A stretch of DNA of 64,000 nucleotides from Fistularia commersonii. Its lineage: Eukaryota > Chordata > Actinopteri > Syngnathiformes > Fistulariidae. The notes beneath the pieces were generated by a model. It made no database searches. It saw only the letters and a list, made by a program, of their open reading frames with translations, and was not told the DNA's origin. The first letter of the stretch is position 1, and every line of letters starts with the position of its first letter. The stretch is from positions 5,835,001 through 5,899,000 of the forward strand of contig JBBMNZ010000035.1 in NCBI GenBank assembly GCA_037954325.1, in the 5' to 3' direction. Position numbers and translations under genes: made by a program. This document shows, piece after piece, positions 61,201 through 64,000 of this stretch.

Positions 61201-63362
61201 GAGATCAAAAATGGTGTTCTATTCCAAATTTTGCCCTGTTGCAAATTACTTCTGCAGTCCACAGCACTAGAAAAGTAGCCCTACCTGGGGGAGAGATGTT
61301 TGCATATTTTTGTCGGTGAATGACTCTTGTATGATAGGATTCAGATATTAAAAGCCTGTGCTATTCTCACAAAGGCCATGATATTTCATCTCACAGAATA
61401 CCCCCCTTTTATCACTCCAATGGCGCAATAACATTGGTGCTTCAAAACTTTAGGCACCCTAGTGCAACTAAGTCATTTACAGGTGTCAGAACGTAAAACA
61501 TAACGAAAATTGCTTATTTGAACCTAAGCTGTGATCATTACCCAAATCAAAGTGTTTTGGGCCTGTCATTAATTTGCCTTCACGTATTTTGTTGTCTAAC
61601 AATGGCTGTAAATAAAGCAAAACGGGGACCTGCTCAGTTAGCTGAACTTGTTCGTGTAGATTTTTAATGACCCCCTCATCCTCCATTGTAGCACCATCCA
61701 CTTCTGATGACACTGGAAGGGCTTGAAGCTGTTTCTCCACACAGTCCCTCAGTTCTGCATGAAGACTGAGAAAAAGTGATCGGTATTATGAGTCAAGTAT
61801 GAAACATTTATTTTTGGAATTTGAAAATGGTAGCAGAAAATTATGGTCTTTTAGACACACTTTACTTAGCTGAATAAAAAAAGCAATTGATGCCTTTATT
61901 ACCAGCCAAATTGACTACTTTACTTCGACTCGTCGGATGTCACACATTGTAGCACTTAGTAATAGCAAAGTTAAAGTGAATGTATGCAAATTGAAATGAA
62001 AAATTTAATATTTGTTAATCTTAACTACAGATTTGAAGGATTCACATTATTAACTATTTTCGCTTGTTGAAATACCAGCAGAGGAACTTTAATACCTTTC
62101 ATTCTCCTTGACAAGCTTCTCCAGCTTTGCTTTGACTTCTTTTATGGACACCTATTATTTAAACAACATGTTGACATGTCACGAAAAAGGCAGGGAATCC
62201 TAATGGCAACCACACACGAAGTAAAGGATGGGGGCAATAAAAAAAAACAAATTATGAAGAAGTAATACATAGGATAAGTATTTGACTCTTAATCTTACAC
62301 TCTAGATAGAGTAGAATAGCTACCTTGACTTTCAAAACCATACACCGATGCATTTTTTGAATGTAAGTGTGTTTACTCCCCATTAGTTGTGCAGTATAAT
62401 TACCAATAATATTAATCCAAGTTTTACGTATATACAAAATAAAAAGATTCTTCAAAATTAATATATATACCGGTACGTATGGGAGACATCAGATACATAA
62501 ATGATATTGCACATAGATTTGCTAGAAACTCCCCAGTCTGTTGGCACTGAAAAAGCCTCTAAAATGAGAGGTAGAACATCTTTGAAGAACAAAACAAAGT
62601 CCAGTTCCACGCTAACATTTGACAATGATAGATCGTAACCTGGTTGAAGGGGAACTGTCACAAACATTTTCCGTATACAGGTATATATAGATAGAATAAT
62701 AGAGCAAGAGATGACAGCTGGCCGACAAAGTTAAAATACTTAATGTGATACATCTTGCATTGATTACCTGATATTTCTGCAGCTGTTCAGTCATTTCATC
62801 AATATGCCGATCATACTCAGCCATCAATGGAGCCATTATACTGTAACATAGAATAATGCTGAAATCACTTTTTGTTCTATGCTCAAGGCTATATACACAA
62901 TATTAATATAGCTGAACATTGACCTGTATAAAGACAAAATGATAATTTCTCTGACCTTCTATCTGAGATCCAGGGAGCAGGAGACTCTCCCTGATTTCCC
63001 TCCTCAACCTGATGAGAATAGGACAAGAAGAGTCAAAACACTGAAGGCTGATCAGTCAAGGTTGATTTAAGACTCAAGATCCCATCATAATTCAAATAAT
63101 TCATATATGTAGATGGTATATTGATAAGAAAAAAGTAAATTAAAATTTACATATAGAAATATGATTTTAAAATTATTTCCTGGCAAAGCCGCAGAACTGC
63201 CTATTGCAGCGAGAAAACACAAAGTGACCCTGGCTGTTTCAAATAGGTTTTACTCTCATAAACGTAATAGTGCTGAATAAAGAAGGCTGTGTACCTGAGA
63301 TGAAGAGGATTGAGGGTAGTGTGCATCCTGGTACCGGCTGAGAGCAGAATTCAGCCTGTGAA
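49694..63362 (-). CDS. sclt1: sclt1, sodium channel and clathrin linker 1 (20 coding exons; start exon not seen)
   Basis: Encodes a coiled-coil protein of the centriolar distal appendages, needed for basal-body docking and ciliogenesis; first described as a link between a sodium channel and clathrin. Twenty exons join without a break to 2021 bases, about 672 residues to a TAA at 49694-49696, against 688 for the human protein. Diagnostic stretches are APLMAEYDRHIDEMTEQLQK (e3), VEKQLQALPVSSEVDG (e5), AMELWQTAAQELDHLQQIYQ (e6), ENMQLRREMDEL (e16), EKTSRLQRRLTQAEQRA (e19) and RREKVSMVDLETE at the end. Nearly the whole protein is heptad-like and rich in Q, E, L and K. e1 starts mid-codon (two bases), so a short 5' exon with the ATG must lie upstream, probably past 64000. 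It is the intact member of a duplicated pair. Confidence 0.93.
51305..51382 (-). mobile_element. Remnant of a tRNA-derived repeat head
   Basis: GAACCTGGGACTTTTTTACT then GTGAGGCAAGACTGCAGCTA and ACTGCAGCACCACTGCACC is the reverse complement of a common fish tRNA-like SINE head (A-box and B-box degenerate). Only about 80 bases remain, in the e18-e19 intron of sclt1. Confidence 0.45.
52318..52378. mobile_element. Terminal fragment of a Tc1/mariner-like element or MITE
   Basis: Contains GAGCAGCAATAAAGTTATGA then CCACTGACAG and AACATTAATTATCTG, a variant of the terminal sequence found at 44723. Only the end is present, within the e17-e18 intron of sclt1. Confidence 0.55.
56235..56565. other. Candidate conserved noncoding element, copy in the intact sclt1
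   Basis: Partner of the block at 31040-31400, in the e12-e13 intron (55260-58305). Shared stretches cover TTTGCGGCCCGACT-like sequence, the 50-base identical core at 56321-56370, and several later blocks up to ACATCAACAGTGACTCTG. I see no open frame common to both copies. It lies about 1 kb from the nearest exon. Confidence 0.65.
58306..59764 (-). CDS. sclt1: sclt1 exons e9-e12
   Basis: Exons: 59674-59764, 59301-59392, 58561-58738, 58306-58404. e9 reads QAKAELRTATAKVDEMTKLL. e10 reads GREDAADRRGQQLQSALSQV, close to human GREEASDRRLQQLQSS. e11 reads RREQNVWERKVGELQARCTT. e12 reads REKQRAEELEKTKGAIKQLI. A LINE fragment sits between e10 and e11. All phases agree. Confidence 0.92.
58917..59206 (+). 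mobile_element. Second, shorter copy of the same LINE, in an intron of sclt1
   Basis: Starts at AGCACATGTTAGATGTTTTG, matching the copy near 29366, and runs to the same GGCGACCCC...GAAGAAGAAG end. It encodes ARLRWFGHVQRRDSEYIGKR and RRFMDIVRED with the frame open. It lies between exons e10 and e11 of the intact gene, about 95 bases from the e10 donor, antisense to the gene. Its position differs from the copy in the paralogue, so the insertions are independent. Confidence 0.8.
60147..63362 (-). CDS. sclt1: sclt1 exons e1-e8
   Basis: Exons: 63295-63362, 62956-63008, 62768-62840, 62096-62151, 61630-61765, 60976-61098, 60749-60814, 60147-60217. e1 reads HRLNSALSRYQDAHYPQSSS, matching the RRLN..FRRYQ region near the human N-terminus. 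e2 and e3 join as SDRS-IMAPL, matching FDQS-FLAPL. e7 (22 codons) is where the duplicate has a stop. e4, e5 and e8 are absent from the duplicate. The e2-e3 intron (62841-62955) contains the equivalent of the duplication end. Confidence 0.9.
60350..60748. other. Second conserved intronic block, intact sclt1
   Basis: Counterpart of 32875-33272 in the e7-e8 intron. The matching segments are interrupted by less conserved sequence around 60490-60630. It may be a regulatory element or simply a slowly diverging intron; conservation in other fish would decide. Confidence 0.5.
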
Positions 63363-64000
63363 CTGTAACAAACACACCTGAAACCTTAAAATACTCCAAG
63401 TTAAGGTTACACATTTCAAAACATCCTATCCTATTCACTTTCGTGACATCATCTGCTCTTGTAATGCTCATACAGATAGTCAAAAACCATCCCATCCAGG
63501 ATGGAACTCGGAAAGTTATTGGGAAATTCTACCGCCCCACATCTCTTATGTCATTTCAAAGAAAACTTTGTTCTCTATTGAACAGAATCTCATAGGCTGC
63601 AATTTCAAAAAGATGGAAGTTTGTGGTTATGTGTCTGAACTGTTCCAAAACTAAATCCATGACAGACAGAGCACTTATTGATTCACTTTAGCTGAATTTA
63701 CCTCCTGATCTTGAAATTCAGTTGATATGGTATTTGACAAAGAGCAGCACAGTCAATACAGTACAGAATAAGCTGTTGACTTTGATATTGCTCTACTTTT
63801 ACATTTTTTTCCTTTCGCAAGGGACTTATGCCCTGAGTAACAGAAAGATAACAGTAGATACATATTTCTATCATGCAATGAAACAACCTTCTCATTTCAA
63901 GAGAGGATAGATATGGACAAAACTGTTGTTACCCCTCTGTTAAGACAAGAAAAGCCCACAATGGTAATGAAATAACTTGAAACTAACAAAAATAATAATC
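63363..64000. other. Region upstream of sclt1 e1, no exon assigned
   Basis: Should hold intron and possibly the start-codon exon of sclt1. A donor-like site follows CAAGATCAGGAG near 63702, but no ATG precedes it in a suitable frame and the implied peptide does not resemble the family's N-terminus. I see nothing else. Confidence 0.4.

Noticed and set aside
63698..63895. Candidate first exon of sclt1 ending at a donor near 63702
   Set aside because: The implied peptide does not resemble the family N-terminus, and the phase needed for e1 is not met by a plausible ATG frame.
1..64000. CRISPR arrays, prokaryotic operons, phage or viral genes
   Set aside because: The window is split-gene eukaryotic DNA; tandem repeats present are micro- or minisatellites without regular spacers.

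Overview
The window looks like genomic DNA from a ray-finned fish, most likely a teleost. The evidence is interrupted coding sequence with short GT-AG introns, abundant (CA)n and (AT)n tracts, tRNA-derived SINEs of fish type, Tc1/mariner-like termini and LINE 3' ends. All recognised genes lie on the minus strand, so transcription runs from high to low coordinates. I see no bacterial or viral gene organisation, CRISPR array or stand-alone RNA gene.

Four blocks can be read. (1) Positions 1-22631 hold the 5' half of an axonemal inner-arm dynein heavy chain, dnah6. It has 45 exons, all open with compatible phases, and encodes about 2190 residues from the start codon through the tail, linker, AAA1, AAA2 and the AAA3 region. 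The rest of the motor lies off the left edge. (2) Positions 25470-34136 hold a 5'-truncated second copy of sclt1, the coiled-coil centriolar distal-appendage protein. (3) Positions about 35370-44690 hold decayed fragments of a second dnah6 5' half (exons 30, 29, 28, 25, 23, 21, 16, 15, 14 and 10 in gene order), with stops, frameshifts, a lost splice site and a SINE inside one exon. (4) Positions 49694-63362 hold an essentially complete sclt1 of 20 coding exons and about 672 residues. Only the start-codon exon is missing, probably beyond the right edge.

The order dnah6, sclt1 copy, dnah6 copy, sclt1 is what one direct tandem duplication would give. Its ends would lie in dnah6 intron 30 and in the short sclt1 intron between exons e2 and e3 as numbered here. 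The outer genes stay whole. The inner copies each lack one end: the dnah6 copy lacks its motor half and the sclt1 copy lacks its 5' exons.

The two inner copies have aged very differently. The dnah6 copy is clearly dead. The sclt1 copy has a stop in one early exon and lacks four exons, yet its last eleven exons are all open, and every length change in its matched exons is a multiple of three. Its exon e13 now begins with an ATG in a good Kozak context, downstream of a LINE insertion, so a new tail-only protein is possible. Two intronic blocks of sclt1, one with 50 identical bases, are far better conserved between the copies than nearby intron and look like conserved noncoding elements. A candidate RFX X-box lies about 0.7 kb upstream of the dnah6 start codon.

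Both genes serve cilia: dnah6 in axonemal motility, sclt1 in basal-body docking. Exon coordinates were assigned by eye from splice signals, reading phase and remembered vertebrate protein sequences, without database searches.
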